Below the pieces are notes generated by a model. The model ran no database searches. It was not told the origin of the DNA and saw nothing but the letters and a program-made list of their open reading frames with translations. The position numbers and the translations under genes were made by a program. From Cotesia glomerata (lineage: Eukaryota > Arthropoda > Insecta > Hymenoptera > Braconidae): a stretch of DNA of 64,000 nucleotides. The stretch's first letter is position 1. Each line of letters begins with the position of its first letter. The DNA is taken from assembly GCF_020080835.1 (NCBI RefSeq), contig NC_058164.1, forward strand, positions 24,763,510 to 24,827,509, read 5' to 3'. Positions 54,801 through 60,672 of the stretch are shown in pieces.

Positions 54801-55811
54801 TAGCCTCCGAACTTATCCACGGACGATTAACGCTGACATGCTAACGTCTACTTGGGTTTTCCTCAAGCGTCAAGCACCCGGGTCAAGAACCAGTCGCTTG
54901 GCTGGTGTCTGTCTCTCTCTTGCTTATGACGATCATATCATCATCGTCGTCGTCGTTATTGTTATCATTATCATGGTGATCGTCATCTTGCTCGTTGGTT
55001 ATTCTCTCTAATTTGGGCATTGGAGAAAAAGCAATTTGTTAGCCCCGGAGAAACTACTCGTGGGCTCAGCTTGCCACGAGTCCTCGTACTCAAATGAGCG
55101 ACCGTGTGAGAAAGAGCAGCTTTGAGTTGGATAAGGAGAACGAGAAAGATAAAGATAAAAAGAGATATGAGAAATAAGGTGGTAGGAGGGGTGAGAGAGG
55201 CTGATTTAAACCTGTCTGGCGGCCCGCTGGGCGCTTAACAACTGAAAAACAAACATGGCGCCGAGTACCAGAGATCAGCGGGAGCCCACGTATGTGCAAC
55301 GAGTAGACCTATAACGTGTGTGTGCTTCTGAACCCGATTCACCGATTATTTCTCGGAATAATGCCTTTTATCTGCTCCCGTTAATGCACTCACACGAGCC
55401 AACTTTAACGGGATACCAATTTCCTATTCTGATAAATCTGATCCTGATCCGCTAAGAACAGATTACCAAATGTGATCAACCTATTGCCAATCAGTGTTGG
55501 CTACAGTTTTAAGGCGCCGTCCTATTTCCGAGCTTAATTCCCATAGCCCCATCCCACTTACTACCTCGAAAGCTTAATATCAGAACCTAACCCTTGTATT
55601 TTCTCTAAATTTCAATTAAAAACCCCCTTCCTGGATACTGGTACTATCCCAACCGCGAGCGGTTAAATATGGTATTACTTTCCAATCAGGAATTTTGCGA
55701 GCCAATTATCAATTATCTATGAGGTACTTACGCCAGGCGTCGTGGCTTGCGGTCCGTAGGGGAACTTGGTCCAGTCGAGAATCTCTTCAGTGGTGGTATC
55801 CAGCAGAACAA
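10041..55811 (-). CDS. Eph: Eph receptor tyrosine kinase (spliced, 5' end missing)
   Basis: This is a single-pass receptor tyrosine kinase that binds membrane-attached ephrins and signals at cell contacts, in insects chiefly in axon guidance and tissue boundaries. Twelve exons join in phase: 55811-55732, 32463-32178, 31284-30748, 30352-30192, 30096-29835, 28820-28632, 28348-28237, 27941-27871, 24549-24376, 24172-23703, 22732-22395, 10305-10041. They encode 980 residues: ephrin-binding domain about 1-180, cysteine-rich region 200-300, FN3 domains about 302-396 and 400-498, transmembrane helix 517-540, juxtamembrane tyrosines Y592 and Y598, kinase about 617-880, SAM about 907-971. Kinase residues are intact: glycine loop GGGEFG 624-629, K651, E668, HRD 742-744, DFG 762-764, so it should be active. 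The C-terminus GFLV fits a class II PDZ ligand. The signal peptide and initiator Met are not visible. The order and Eph-specific motifs leave little doubt about the family. Confidence 0.97.
10618..11612. repeat. 15-bp minisatellite matching the RFX X-box
   Basis: Three blocks (10618-11056, 11164-11418, 11524-11612) of a 15-bp unit, GGTTACCATAGCAAC and variants, are separated by near-identical spacers of about 100 bp. The unit is an imperfect palindrome and fits the X-box half-site pair GTTRCC-AT-RGYAAC bound by RFX factors. It lies in the Eph kinase-to-SAM intron, a few hundred bases upstream of the SAM exon. Open frames here only translate the repeat. Confidence 0.85.
11720..12690. other. 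intronic AT-rich sequence, nothing recognised
   Basis: Intron sequence between the X-box array and a nested TIR element. It has one short GC-rich patch (GTGTGCGCTCACACACGAGC, 12011-12030) but no exon, splice-site pair or repeat that I can support. Confidence 0.5.
12691..14425. mobile_element. outer TIR element, split by a nested insertion
   Basis: The left end TTAAGAAGCAAAAAAATT ... TTACACAGAAAGAAAAA is mirrored at the right end (complement of TTTTTTTCTGTGTAAAAA ... TTTTTTTGCTTCTTA). CACAG starts at 12716 and CTGTG ends at 14390. It is filled with TTCTTGGCTCAAGAAAA-like phrases. Without the inner element it would be about 700 bp. No coding capacity. Confidence 0.55.
12947..13991. mobile_element. 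1,045-bp TIR element, copy 1 (nested)
   Basis: Terminal inverted repeat GAATCGTTTATTTGAGAAAC followed by CCCATAAGTCA at both ends. An internal palindrome of the same motif lies at 13108-13150 and a degraded one near 13770. A near-full-length second copy lies in reverse orientation at 59626-60672. No transposase frame is present. Confidence 0.8.
14555..14620 (-). CDS. Eph: candidate Eph proline-rich cassette between kinase and SAM
   Basis: Minus-strand TACTAACAATTATCAGAATCAG|AGA... to CAAAG|GTAAAA defines 66 nt, with two branch-like ACTAAC motifs just upstream. It enters and leaves in phase 2, exactly fitting the kinase exon (ending in AG) and the SAM exon (starting with G). It adds RERGAPPPPPPATSAT then TVHFRQ to the linker. 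The stretch is much richer in GC than its AT-rich surroundings. A second AG 6 nt upstream would add two residues in frame. The poly-Pro run could bind SH3 or WW domains (inference). The donor is only moderate. Confidence 0.5.
14708..16975. other. intronic sequence with a tRNA-like remnant
   Basis: AT-rich intron. At 15298-15380 on the minus strand GGGTTCGATTCCCGGCCGG (a B box and T arm) is preceded by GAGTAGCCGCGCGCG and followed by a T run, a partial tRNA-derived sequence. Otherwise TAA-type microsatellites occur around 16675-16780, with no exon signal. Confidence 0.45.
16976..18620. repeat. CATATG-type satellite with shared head, copy 1
   Basis: A 150-bp head (TGTATGTATATGACGTACGTTTTG..., 16976-17130) is followed by degenerate units rich in CATATGTGATCATATATGG and punctuated by AATTAAGTCTTTTAT every 110-150 bp. 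The head and first units are nearly identical to 26150-26620. Confidence 0.75.
18754..19009 (-). CDS. candidate alternative Eph last exon (no SAM)
   Basis: This is an open segment of unrecognised protein sequence in the 12-kb kinase-to-SAM intron. Spliced from the kinase exon (phase 2) at CAACAACAG|T it reads SVRPPAHNPYYVTSQS and about 70 more residues rich in His, Gln, Ser, Pro and Ala, ending WVPFSHFG and TGA. The acceptor's local pyrimidine tract is poor, but it is the first AG after roughly 180 AG-free bases. The same frame continues upstream to 19215, broken only by a TGA at 19032-19030 followed by C. It could instead be a piece of a decayed retrocopy or of a nested gene. I do not recognise a homologue. 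Confidence 0.35.
19012..19193 (-). promoter_or_regulatory. AG-free tract before the 19010 acceptor
   Basis: On the minus strand no AG occurs between 19193 and the acceptor AG at 19011-19010. The tract contains CTAAT at 19163-19159 followed by a T/G-rich run. An AG-exclusion zone of this kind marks a distant branch point. This is an inference from dinucleotide absence only. Confidence 0.35.
19655..20862. repeat. hairpin-module repeat, one module, interrupted
   Basis: Same family as 4820-6060. One module has an (AT)n loop at 19848-19915. After GTCAATAT it is interrupted at 20038-20762 by a fold-back element, then resumes GAAAGTACAGTACAATTCAA to about 20862, matching 62250-62340. Confidence 0.75.
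20038..20762. mobile_element. 725-bp fold-back element in a TTAA site
   Basis: Two near-complementary arms (about 20038-20350 and 20450-20762) start GGGGTTATACGCAGTT and end with its complement, around a loop of about 100 bp. TTAA flanks both ends (20034-20037, 20763-20766). The empty site GTCAATATTTAAGAAAGTAC is present at 62236 in a related repeat, proving insertion with TTAA duplication. That target is characteristic of piggyBac-type transposases. No coding capacity. Confidence 0.85.
20863..21690. other. intronic AT-rich sequence, nothing recognised
   Basis: Low-complexity A/T with CATATG-like and AATAAC microsatellite patches near 21240 and 21410-21460. No exon signal on the Eph strand. 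Confidence 0.45.
21697..22032. repeat. TIR element with 21-bp minisatellite core
   Basis: The ends ATGACATTGGATATCATCC and the complement ATGACACTGGATGTCATCC are inverted repeats continuing into AGATTATA. Between them two 21-bp units alternate, TATAATCCAGATTATAATGAG and TATAATCCAGATATCACGCAG. Because 21 is a multiple of 3 it reads as a Y-N-P-D peptide repeat, which I take as coincidental. Confidence 0.65.
22218..22336. mobile_element. small palindromic MITE-like element
   Basis: About 26-bp imperfect inverted ends: AAGATGATACTGAAGTCTGC at the left, and at the right the complement AAGATGACTCTGTAGTCAGC, both running on into AGACAT. The flanks are TTAATTAA-rich. It lies 60 bp from the kinase C-lobe donor. 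Confidence 0.5.
22395..22732 (-). CDS. Eph: Eph exon: kinase C-lobe
   Basis: Encodes residues 781-892. It begins GGKIPVRWTAPEAIAFRKFT (P+1 loop and APE), then SDVWSMGIVCWEVMSYGERP, WNWSNQDVIKSIEKGYRLP and the closing DCWQKERTHRPTF with the kinase R. The acceptor is TTCTTTCCAG|GG and the donor CAGAACAG|GTAACC. It leaves in phase 2. The phase-2 end is compatible with the SAM exon, with the proline-rich cassette and with the candidate alternative last exon. Confidence 0.98.
22960..23660. repeat. intron repeat family, two tandem copies (kinase intron)
   Basis: The 970-bp intron between kinase exons is mostly two direct copies (about 22960-23290 and 23343-23660). Each contains GAGCCGTCGCGCGACTTGAT, then GGTCGATTTTTGATTAATTG, with inverted ends AAATTCTGCGTAGAATG and CATTTTACGCAGAATTT. 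It is in opposite orientation to copies in the upstream Eph introns. Confidence 0.75.
23703..24172 (-). CDS. Eph: Eph exon: kinase N-lobe, catalytic and activation loops
   Basis: Encodes residues 625-780. It contains the rest of the glycine loop, VAIK with K651, the C-helix Glu E668 (FLTEAS), the gatekeeper T697 (MIITEFMENGSL), YVHRDLAARNVL with D744 and R748, and KIADFGLSR with D762. Y777 is the likely activation-loop phosphosite. The acceptor is TAATCTAG|GT and the donor ACACGG|GTTAGT. It is 470 nt, phase 1 in, phase 0 out. Nothing essential is missing, so an active kinase is predicted. Confidence 0.98.
24376..24549 (-). CDS. Eph: Eph exon: regulatory juxtamembrane and kinase start
   Basis: Encodes residues 567-623. 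A low-complexity Ala/Gly/Thr stretch is followed by RSYVDPHTYEDPNQAVREFA, the conserved Eph juxtamembrane motif with two tyrosines (Y592, Y598) whose phosphorylation relieves autoinhibition. YITIEAII then leads into the kinase. The acceptor is GACGTTGCAG|TG and the donor ATTG|GTGAGT. It is 174 nt, phase 1 in, phase 1 out. The split Gly codon makes the first glycine of the ATP loop. Confidence 0.96.
24550..25365. other. juxtamembrane intron with a tRNA-like remnant
   Basis: At 24940-24965 the minus strand reads GAGGTTCGATCCCCGGCTCC, a B-box/T-arm followed by a T run, with no recognisable 5' tRNA half. No other feature was seen. Confidence 0.4.
25366..25431 (-). CDS. Eph: candidate Eph 66-nt juxtamembrane cassette exon
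   Basis: Minus-strand TGTTCACAG|TGCACTGC...TCGC|GTAAGT defines a 66-nt segment that is open and symmetric (phase 1 in, phase 1 out). It would insert VHCKMDSSPIVTTHTN followed by NKSKSS between NGE and TTPLF. The insert is polar with Ser, Thr and Lys, and lies just upstream of the regulatory tyrosines Y592 and Y598. The donor is strong. I infer a cassette because the flanking exons join correctly both with and without it. Confidence 0.62.
25717..25734 (-). CDS. Eph: candidate Eph 18-nt juxtamembrane microexon
   Basis: In the 3.3-kb intron between the two juxtamembrane exons, minus-strand ATCGCTACAG|GA...TACA|GTAAGT frames an 18-nt segment. It enters and leaves in phase 1. Inserted after NGE it would add G-L-V-V-T-Y and change the next junction residue to Met. 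The donor is near-perfect and the acceptor acceptable. Its location fits juxtamembrane alternative splicing, but the segment is short enough to arise by chance. Confidence 0.4.
26038..27440. repeat. CATATG-type satellite, copy 2, between direct repeats
   Basis: The head and units match 16976-17480. The block is bracketed by direct repeats of about 90 bp beginning CTGGGCCCATAACCTGTTG (26050s and 27350s) with the same downstream phrase CGGTAAATTAAGTAAAATTT. It lies in the Eph juxtamembrane intron. Confidence 0.75.
27871..27941 (-). CDS. Eph: Eph exon: membrane-proximal juxtamembrane
   Basis: A short 71-nt exon encoding residues 543-565, RASDECNKKQPSDCDTLEY then RNGE. The acceptor is GATGCACAG|C and the donor GCGAAG|GTACGT. 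It enters in phase 2 (junction codon AGC) and leaves in phase 1. That phase matches the constitutive exon at 24549 and both candidate cassettes between, so all combinations stay in frame. Confidence 0.93.
28237..28348 (-). CDS. Eph: Eph exon: transmembrane segment
   Basis: Encodes residues 506-541. An acidic stalk (YVGDDDNMQVR) precedes a 24-residue hydrophobic helix, IIAGAIVAVVV onward to MTVLFL, then a basic stop-transfer residue. The acceptor is TGTTTGCAG|AC and the donor AGAAG|GTAATA. It is 112 nt, phase 1 in, phase 2 out. It fixes the topology as extracellular N-terminus and cytoplasmic kinase. Confidence 0.94.
28632..28820 (-). CDS. Eph: Eph exon: end of FN3 domain 2
   Basis: Encodes residues 443-504: KVYPRFDDAINATIVQTH, GLRPATDYAIQVRAKTTRGWG and the membrane-proximal stalk ending HAMGL. 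N453 lies in an N-A-T sequon. The acceptor is TTGATTACAG|TA and the donor CTAG|GTGAGA. It is 189 nt and symmetric (phase 1 in, phase 1 out). The joined reading YEVKVYP across the upstream junction confirms the splice. Confidence 0.96.
28920..29690. repeat. intron repeat family, two tandem copies (FN3 intron)
   Basis: Two direct copies of about 350 bp, each containing ATACCGCGACCTAGATAATG, AATCGACCTGC(G/T)GCGGATC and GTTAATTAACGATTA. They fill most of the 1,014-bp intron 28821-29834 and are the same family as 22960-23660 and 30425-30745. Confidence 0.78.
29835..30096 (-). CDS. Eph: Eph exon: end of FN3 domain 1, start of FN3 domain 2
   Basis: Encodes residues 355-441. It begins EIFNDTKITITGLNAVTTYR (N358 is a sequon), followed by QVFAENGVSP, the usual closing strand of the first FN3, then VRITSVKSSELSISWDAP opening the second. 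The acceptor is TTAAAACCAG|GAA with a weak pyrimidine tract. The donor TATGAAG|GTGCAT is weaker than the others. It is 262 nt, phase 0 in, phase 1 out. The next intron holds two copies of an intron-resident repeat. Confidence 0.95.
30192..30352 (-). CDS. Eph: Eph exon: first half of FN3 domain 1
   Basis: Encodes residues 302-354: PPSAPQNLTV, then ILSWNAPYQQGGR and YRVVCDACSTG, the first strands of fibronectin III domain 1. N308 is in an N-L-T glycosylation sequon. The acceptor is TATCTTTAG|AG and the donor AATACT|GTAAGT. It is 161 nt, phase 1 in, phase 0 out. The exon is shorter than the listed open frames and was found by following the frame between its neighbours. Confidence 0.94.
30425..30745. 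repeat. intron repeat family, single copy next to a splice donor
   Basis: One copy of the same roughly 320-bp repeat makes up nearly all of the 395-bp intron 30353-30747. Its GTTAATTAACGATTA end lies about 20 nt from the donor of the cysteine-rich exon. Confidence 0.78.
30748..31284 (-). CDS. Eph: Eph exon: end of ligand-binding domain and cysteine-rich region
   Basis: This 537-nt exon encodes residues 122-300. The first part (GRIAAGEGRF, then KKGVYFAFRDQGACISILAI) completes the ephrin-binding fold with C163 and C176. The second part is the sushi/EGF-like cysteine-rich region, with CKGDGKW, CHCKPGY, CTECPIGKFK and CRCDVGYF spacing, ending MPCT. The acceptor is AAATGACAG|GT and the donor ACGC|GTAAGT. 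The junction codon to the next exon reads CAG, giving PCTQPPSAP, a usual start of the first Eph FN3 domain. The open frames on the plus strand here are shadows. Confidence 0.97.
31441..32040. repeat. tandem duplication in Eph intron
   Basis: Two roughly 295-bp copies begin TAATTATAACTTTTCAATAC and share TTTCGCGCCATATTTTTGAT, AATAAGCGAGATGC and GGTTCGATTCTTAGC (GGTTTCGATTCTTAGC in copy 2). They occupy most of the intron between the two ligand-binding-domain exons. The shared B-box-like phrase hints at tRNA-derived ancestry. Confidence 0.8.
32178..32463 (-). CDS. Eph: Eph exon: core of ligand-binding domain
   Basis: Encodes residues 27-121 plus the first base of G122. It starts WVEESFTNFDKGINWRSY after the acceptor TTTATTTACAG and ends TACAAGTTGATAG|GTGAGC. 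It carries domain cysteines C47, C82 and C92, and the NNWLWTPFIERG and SCKETFSLLYYEFD blocks typical of insect Eph. It is 286 nt, entering in phase 0 and leaving in phase 1. Neighbours are the 23-kb intron upstream and an intron downstream that is mostly a tandem duplication. Confidence 0.97.
33381..34172. repeat. 77-bp tandem duplication and AACAAA-type element, copy A
   Basis: CAAGTGATGCACTGTTCAGG and the following sequence occur twice (33381 and 33458). From 33515 to 34172 follows an element made of TTTGTTRNNRTAACAAA-like phrases, starting CACGCATAAAAACGATTTTG and ending near TTCGTGTATG. It belongs to the same family as 37663-38850 and 57216-58410, in opposite orientation. Confidence 0.72.
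34173..37662. other. intronic sequence, nothing recognised
   Basis: Non-repetitive intron DNA. Open frames of 60-143 codons occur on both strands (for example 35431-35829 minus, 37185-37616 minus), but they overlap frames on the other strand and resemble no family I know. Confidence 0.5.
37663..38850. repeat. AACAAA-type composite element, copy B
   Basis: One full unit (to about 38330) is joined to a second unit lacking its first 150 bp. Each has the palindrome AATCAGCTATAGCTGATT or a one-base variant. The same junction (TTTTGTTATAACA ... TTTGTTACTATAGCAAAATC) occurs in copy C. Confidence 0.75.
40104..40978. mobile_element. 875-bp GGGGCAT TIR element, copy 1
   Basis: Starts GGGGCATTCCATAG and ends TTTGCCCC. 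Copy 2 at 52179-53057 is in reverse orientation and about the same length. GTGACTGGTGGGAC occurs at 40117, 40291 and 40483, and with one change at 40505. No transposase frame is present. Confidence 0.78.
41995..43340. repeat. CATATATGCTTCAGATATG satellite
   Basis: Degenerate tandem units of about 130 bp contain GGACTTAATTGCGATATATG, CTTCAGATATGAATATTTGG and CCATGTGCGCTCTAAATATT, in repeated order. It is distinct in unit from the 16976 and 26038 blocks but similar in style. Confidence 0.75.
44395..45200. repeat. GATCATATATGGCACATATG satellite
   Basis: Short palindromic units, GTGATCATATATGGCACATA and variants, are repeated without a long higher-order period. The sequence thins out after about 45060. 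Confidence 0.7.
45412..45491. repeat. AT microsatellite
   Basis: About 80 bp of uninterrupted TA dinucleotides. Another run lies at 45740-45804. Confidence 0.95.
45740..45804. repeat. AT microsatellite
   Basis: About 65 bp of AT dinucleotides. Confidence 0.95.
48726..48790 (-). other. isolated exon-like segment, unassigned
   Basis: CATCAG|CTTCGAGG to GACCCAG|GTGAGTG has a perfect donor consensus. It is 65 nt and open in only one frame (FEEFQIIKAAPAWNTKPP). Phases are 2 in and 1 out, so it cannot be an in-frame Eph cassette between phase-0 exons. It could be untranslated, belong to an unseen nested gene, or be chance. Confidence 0.2.
52179..53057. mobile_element. 879-bp GGGGCAT TIR element, copy 2
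   Basis: Reverse-orientation copy of 40104-40978, starting GGGGCATTCTATGCGAAA and ending ATAAGATGCCCC. It retains the complement of the GTGACTGGTGGGAC motif at corresponding places. Confidence 0.78.
55732..55811 (-). CDS. Eph: Eph exon: start of ligand-binding domain
   Basis: This 80-nt exon encodes residues 1-26, including VLLDTTTEEILDWTKFPYGP, the first strand of the Eph ligand-binding jelly-roll. The acceptor is TTTTTGTTGCAG and the donor GGC|GTAAGT. It enters in phase 1, so a missing upstream exon must supply one base, and leaves in phase 0, matching TGG at 32463. It was missed by length-limited ORF calling and recognised from the LLDTT...W...YPYGP pattern. It fixes gene orientation and shows that a 23-kb intron follows. 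Confidence 0.93.
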
Positions 55812-57215
55812 CTGCAACAAAAAAAAAATTAAACATTAGCATCATCTTTAATAATTATAAACATTGTCAAGCTGAAATGAGAGCTTGTCAGTACATGCGT
55901 ATTGCGCAATGTGGTTCGTCTCCAAGTGTCATCGACTCGTGACAGTCTCGCCAAACAGCAGATGCAGACGAGCGTGGTTATGAAGTGCTAGTGGTGCTGC
56001 TGCAAAGAATAAATCTGTAAAAAAAAACACCAAGAAAAAAGAAGAGAAGAACTTGCGACCGAGCAAGAGCTTGTAGCTTTGCTTGTGAGCATGAAAAAAA
56101 AAATTGGTGTTGCCTTGCTTTTACCTTCAGAGACACCACACCAGCAATACATGTATCTCTATACGACTGCATGATATGGATATCTGAGTGTGGATGGATA
56201 AAAAGACATAGTCGCGTTTGCGTAGCGCGGGCGCGAGAGAAAAGAAGAGAACGTGTTGGTCTCGGTATCGACCGGTGCTCGTACAACCCCAGCCACTACA
56301 CACTACAACACACTGCTACTACCCCTTTCCATATCAGCCCTATTTCGAGCAACACCGACAGCAACACCATCAGCATCACCATCGCCAGTAGTCTCGTGTA
56401 ATGTCAAATTCCATGACAATTCAACGTAAACTCTCTGGCGTATACTCTCACGCATGATCATCGTCATCATTATCATTATCAGTACAAGCTAGAGCTGGAG
56501 CTGGAGCCACGGTGGATCCTCATCACCACATCACATCACATCATCATAATAATCACAATAATTATCATCGTACGGATGTTTACTACGCTAGCTCTGGTAG
56601 ATGGTAGGATGATGCTGGTAGTTTTGATGAACATCAAGATAAAGTTCGTTATCAAGCCTGTGACGTTCATCATCCTGTCCAACAACCGACTCGTCCACTT
56701 TCCATAATATATTCTCGAATTATGGAGACGTGGTCGTTATCGAGACGAGATCGTTACAGCTGAGGTGAAAGTCTACATACTTGGATGATGGCACCTCGGA
56801 ATAAGTCTCTGATCCTCATGCTTATGTTCGAGATGTCTTCTTCACCAAGGATAGATTCCTGGAGTTACCAGTGTAGTTCTGGTTGATGCTAGTTGCAAGC
56901 TATCCTGGGAAAGGGACGTTGTACGCACCCACGTACCTAAGACATGTTGAAGGATCGACGTGAACACGAAGGGTCCCAGATGACGGCATTCGTAGATTGG
57001 GTGAGCAAGGCGGACGTGAACACGTGTCGCATGACACCAACGATGGGTTAGTTGTAGCAGATGCAAGACAAAGGATACTGATGATGATGGCTATGTTCAA
57101 GATTCTGCGAATTGGTAATTATTCTGGGTTTGGAAATATCGCAAATTGTTCTATCAAGGCCAAATATGGGAGATGATTGATTTCTTCGAACCAGGAAATC
57201 AATCCACGACAAAAT
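55812..57215 (-). other. Eph upstream intron or flank, nothing recognised
   Basis: Sequence 5' of the first visible Eph exon, with ATC/CAT-rich patches near 56450-56560. A hydrophobic minus-strand stretch at 57100-57050 resembles a signal peptide but has no ATG. Confidence 0.45.
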
Positions 57216-58410
57216 CACACGCAGAAGGAATTTTGTTAAGAAAACCTAAGATATGTTGTAACAAATGAATTTGTTAACATAGGGATAACAAATTATAGGT
57301 TAGAATAACGAAATTTAGGTTATAAGTTATTGATATGTTATAACAAAATAGTTTTGGTACTATAGAAAAATCTTTAAGTTCGACAAAATACTTTAGTTGA
57401 AATAACAAATTTTTTTGTTAAAACAGCAAAATTATTCTAGTAAAATAACAAAGAAAATTTGTTGGAGTAACAATGACAATTTGTTGAAGTAATAAGGAGA
57501 ATTTGTAATAATAACAATGAGAATTTGTTGGAATAACAAATAAATTTGTTACAGTAAATTTTATAAGAATACAATAAAAAATATGCTATAATCAGCTATA
57601 GCTGATTTAGAAAATATTTTAGGAACAAATTAGTTTTGTTATTGCAACAAAATTACTTTGTAACAGTAATAAAATCATTTTATTGCAGCATCAAAGTCAT
57701 TTTGTGACGGCAACAAAATGATTTTGTTAGAGCTACAAATTGATTTTGTGATTTAACAAACTGGTTTGTTAGTACAACTTTAAACATTTTGTTAATGCAA
57801 CTAATGGATTTCTTATAACTACACTAATTTGTTAGAAAATATTTTTCAGTTATCCCGTATTTTGTTATAACAAAACAGTTTTGTTACTATAGCAAAATCT
57901 TTCAGTTGATTTGACAAATGACTTTAGTTGGTATAACAAATTTTTTTGTTAAAACAGCATAATTATTCTATTAAAATAGCAAAGAGAATTTGTTGGAGTA
58001 ACAATAATTTGTTGAAGTAATAAAGAAAATTTGTAATAATAACTATAAAAATTTGTTGGAATAAATAAATTTGTTACAGTAAATTTTATGAGAATACATT
58101 TAAAAATATGCTATAATCAGCTATAGCTGATTTGGAAAATATTTTGGCAACAAATTAGTTTTGTTATTGCAACAAAATTACTCTGTAACAGCAATAAAAT
58201 CATTTTATTGCAGCAACAAAGTGATTTTGTGACAGCAACAAAATAATTTTGTTAGAGCAACAAATTGATTTTGTGATTTAAAAAACTTGTTAGTACAACT
58301 TGAAACATTTTGTTAATGCGACTAATGAATTTGCTATAATTACACTAATTTGTTACAACATATTTTTCAGTTATCCCATCTTTTATTTCAACAAAATCAT
58401 TTTTATGCGT
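57216..58410. repeat. AACAAA-type composite element, copy C
   Basis: Starts CACACGCAGAAGG and ends AAAATCATTTTTATGCGTAG. It is a full unit plus a 5'-truncated second unit, the same composite architecture as 37663-38850. Confidence 0.75.
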
Positions 58411-59625
58411 AGCACAAAATTAATATTCCTAATAATCCGTTTTCCATTAACGCAAGAAATTTCCACCTGAGAAGTGTAACCCAGAATAATTTGGGTAGCT
58501 CTCGAGAAAATGACCCAGGAGAAATCACCTTTTTCGCAATTCGAAATCCTCCCTTCGCCTATTGGAGTTTACGGCGTGTTACCTTGTATATATTCCTCCC
58601 AGCAAATAGTCTTAGTGGTACGACGTGATGACGAGGAGTTACCCGGTGTGTCTCTGGGGAGGGAATTTAAATTTTAAATTCAACCCGGGTGTGACGGTAT
58701 GCATACAGCCTTGTCCACACCCTCTCGAGCGGTTCTTACACGGCTGTCTTTTATTTTTGGCTGACGCTCCCTATCCAGTTCGTTCGTTCGTTCATCCGTC
58801 CTTTTCTTCGATGCGATATTGCACACATACGATATGGCGGGAGTAATCACGCCAAATTTAAATTCACTAGTGACGTTACCGAAATAATAATACACATAAA
58901 ATATCCCTGTTGGTGGAACATGTGAAAGAAAATCTAAATAAAATAAAATAAACCCTATACTATATACTAGACGTACACAGTCGGTGCGTCGTAAAAGAGA
59001 CCCAAGGTGGGGTGGATCCCTGTGGTTGACTCCGCTCTCCATTCTCCACTCTCTGGCGCTGGCTTATACATAGGTACACCTTTACTTTTATAATCCCAAG
59101 TGGTAGAGATCGATACTGCGGCCTGGGACTATCATGTCGTATCAGATTTCCAAGCCGACGGGTGAACCTGGGTGCTGGAAGAGGAGGGGGAGGGGGAGGG
59201 GGAGGAGAAGGAGAAACCAATTCGCAGGGATGACTAGTGAAAGAGAGATAGATCCAACAATCGCGTATGGCTTTTACGTTAATGCGCAACCTGCTAATAT
59301 TTTTTTTAACAAATTCTCTGAGCATGTGTGTATACTTTCTGCAAACTCGTTTGTTGACTCGGTGATCAACCGGTAGATGGTAGATTAATTACTAATTTAT
59401 TTTTAACGTCTTGAATTAAAGAGGTTATCAAATCATTTTATATTCTACTTATTTTCTCAGACGCTCATGCTTAATTAAGTTAATATTTAATACACTTGCA
59501 AGGGGTTCTGTTCGGTTAATTAATTAATCAAGGGTCGGTGCATTTATTCTTATTAATTTAATAAGGAGGAGGGAAATGTGGTAAAATAGATTCATTTATC
59601 ATTTATCGAACTAGGATCTATAAAC
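58411..59625. other. non-repetitive flank, nothing recognised
   Basis: Mixed-composition DNA with a purine run (GGAGGGGGAGGGGGAGGGGG at 59185). Open frames on both strands overlap and show no family signature. Confidence 0.45.
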
Positions 59626-60672
59626 GAATCGTTTATTTGAAAAACCCTATAAGTCAATAATACTAAATTTTTCAGGAGAAGCAAAAAAAATTTTTCTTGG
59701 TTAAGTTTGCATTAACATCATGAACCAATGATGAATAATAATATTGTTAGTATCCCGAAAAAATATTCGAGCATGAAAAAATTTAATTGTTAATTACTAC
59801 TATCTATAATAATGATTTGAAGTTGATTGACTTATAGGGTTTTTCACCAAAACGAACAAAATAGTAATAAAATCATTAATTTATTAATTTTTCTCCGTCA
59901 ATTATTTATTATATTTATGAAATAAAGTACAAAATATGTATTGGAACTACAATTAACAAAAATTATAATAAATCATCTATTTTTAATTTCAAATTAGTCA
60001 ACTGAGAGTCAACAATAAAATAACATTTTAATTTATCACAATCTACTTTTATAAAACCAAAATTGGAAAAATTATTGAAATCAAAGTATTTAACAGTAAA
60101 TATAATATATTTTTATTTGGCTATCATTAATTTCAGAATTTAAATCAGTTAAATCAGAGTCAACAATAAAACAACATATTTTTAATTTTAATCCATCAAG
60201 CGAATATTGTAAAACTCATTAAAATTCAAGTATTTAACAGTAAATTTAGTTTCTAATTATCTAATAATCAATCATTTTAAAATTAAAGTCAGTGAAATCA
60301 CATCAAACAATAAAACAATAATTTAATTTAATTTTTTTAAACCCACTCTATGAAAATTATTAAAATTTAAGTATTTTGCATTGAACTGAATTTTTCTACT
60401 CAAAAGAAGTTTTTTTGGAAAAAAAAAAACAAAAAGAAATTTATTTTTGGAATTTTGAAATTGAATGTTTATTCGAAAAACCCCATAAGTCACTGACTTA
60501 TGGGGTTTCTCAACTAAACGAGATTTATATCGACCGATTGGTTAGGTCTTGAACACGGATTTAATATTTTTTGGTGCTGGTAAAAGTGCGGGGAAATTCA
60601 AAGAACCGAAAAATGCAAAAAACCCAATTTCGAAAAATATATGACTTATGGGGTTTCTCAAATAAACGATTC
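59626..60672. mobile_element. 1,047-bp TIR element, copy 2
   Basis: Reverse-orientation relative of 12947-13991 with the same GAATCGTTTATTTGA ends and the same internal palindrome of the end motif (about 60476-60520). Confidence 0.8.

Larger units (their letters stand above)
32464..55731 (-). other. 23.3-kb Eph intron
   Basis: The intron splitting the ligand-binding domain. Outside inserted repeats it reads as non-repetitive and visibly richer in G and C than the first 34 kb. No exon of Eph or of another gene could be supported. It could hold regulatory elements (inference). Inserted repeats are listed separately. Confidence 0.8.

Noticed and set aside
56900..57100. Minus-strand hydrophobic start that could be the Eph signal peptide
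   Set aside because: No ATG in frame (the start is TTG after an upstream TAA) and no phase-1 donor in a suitable place.
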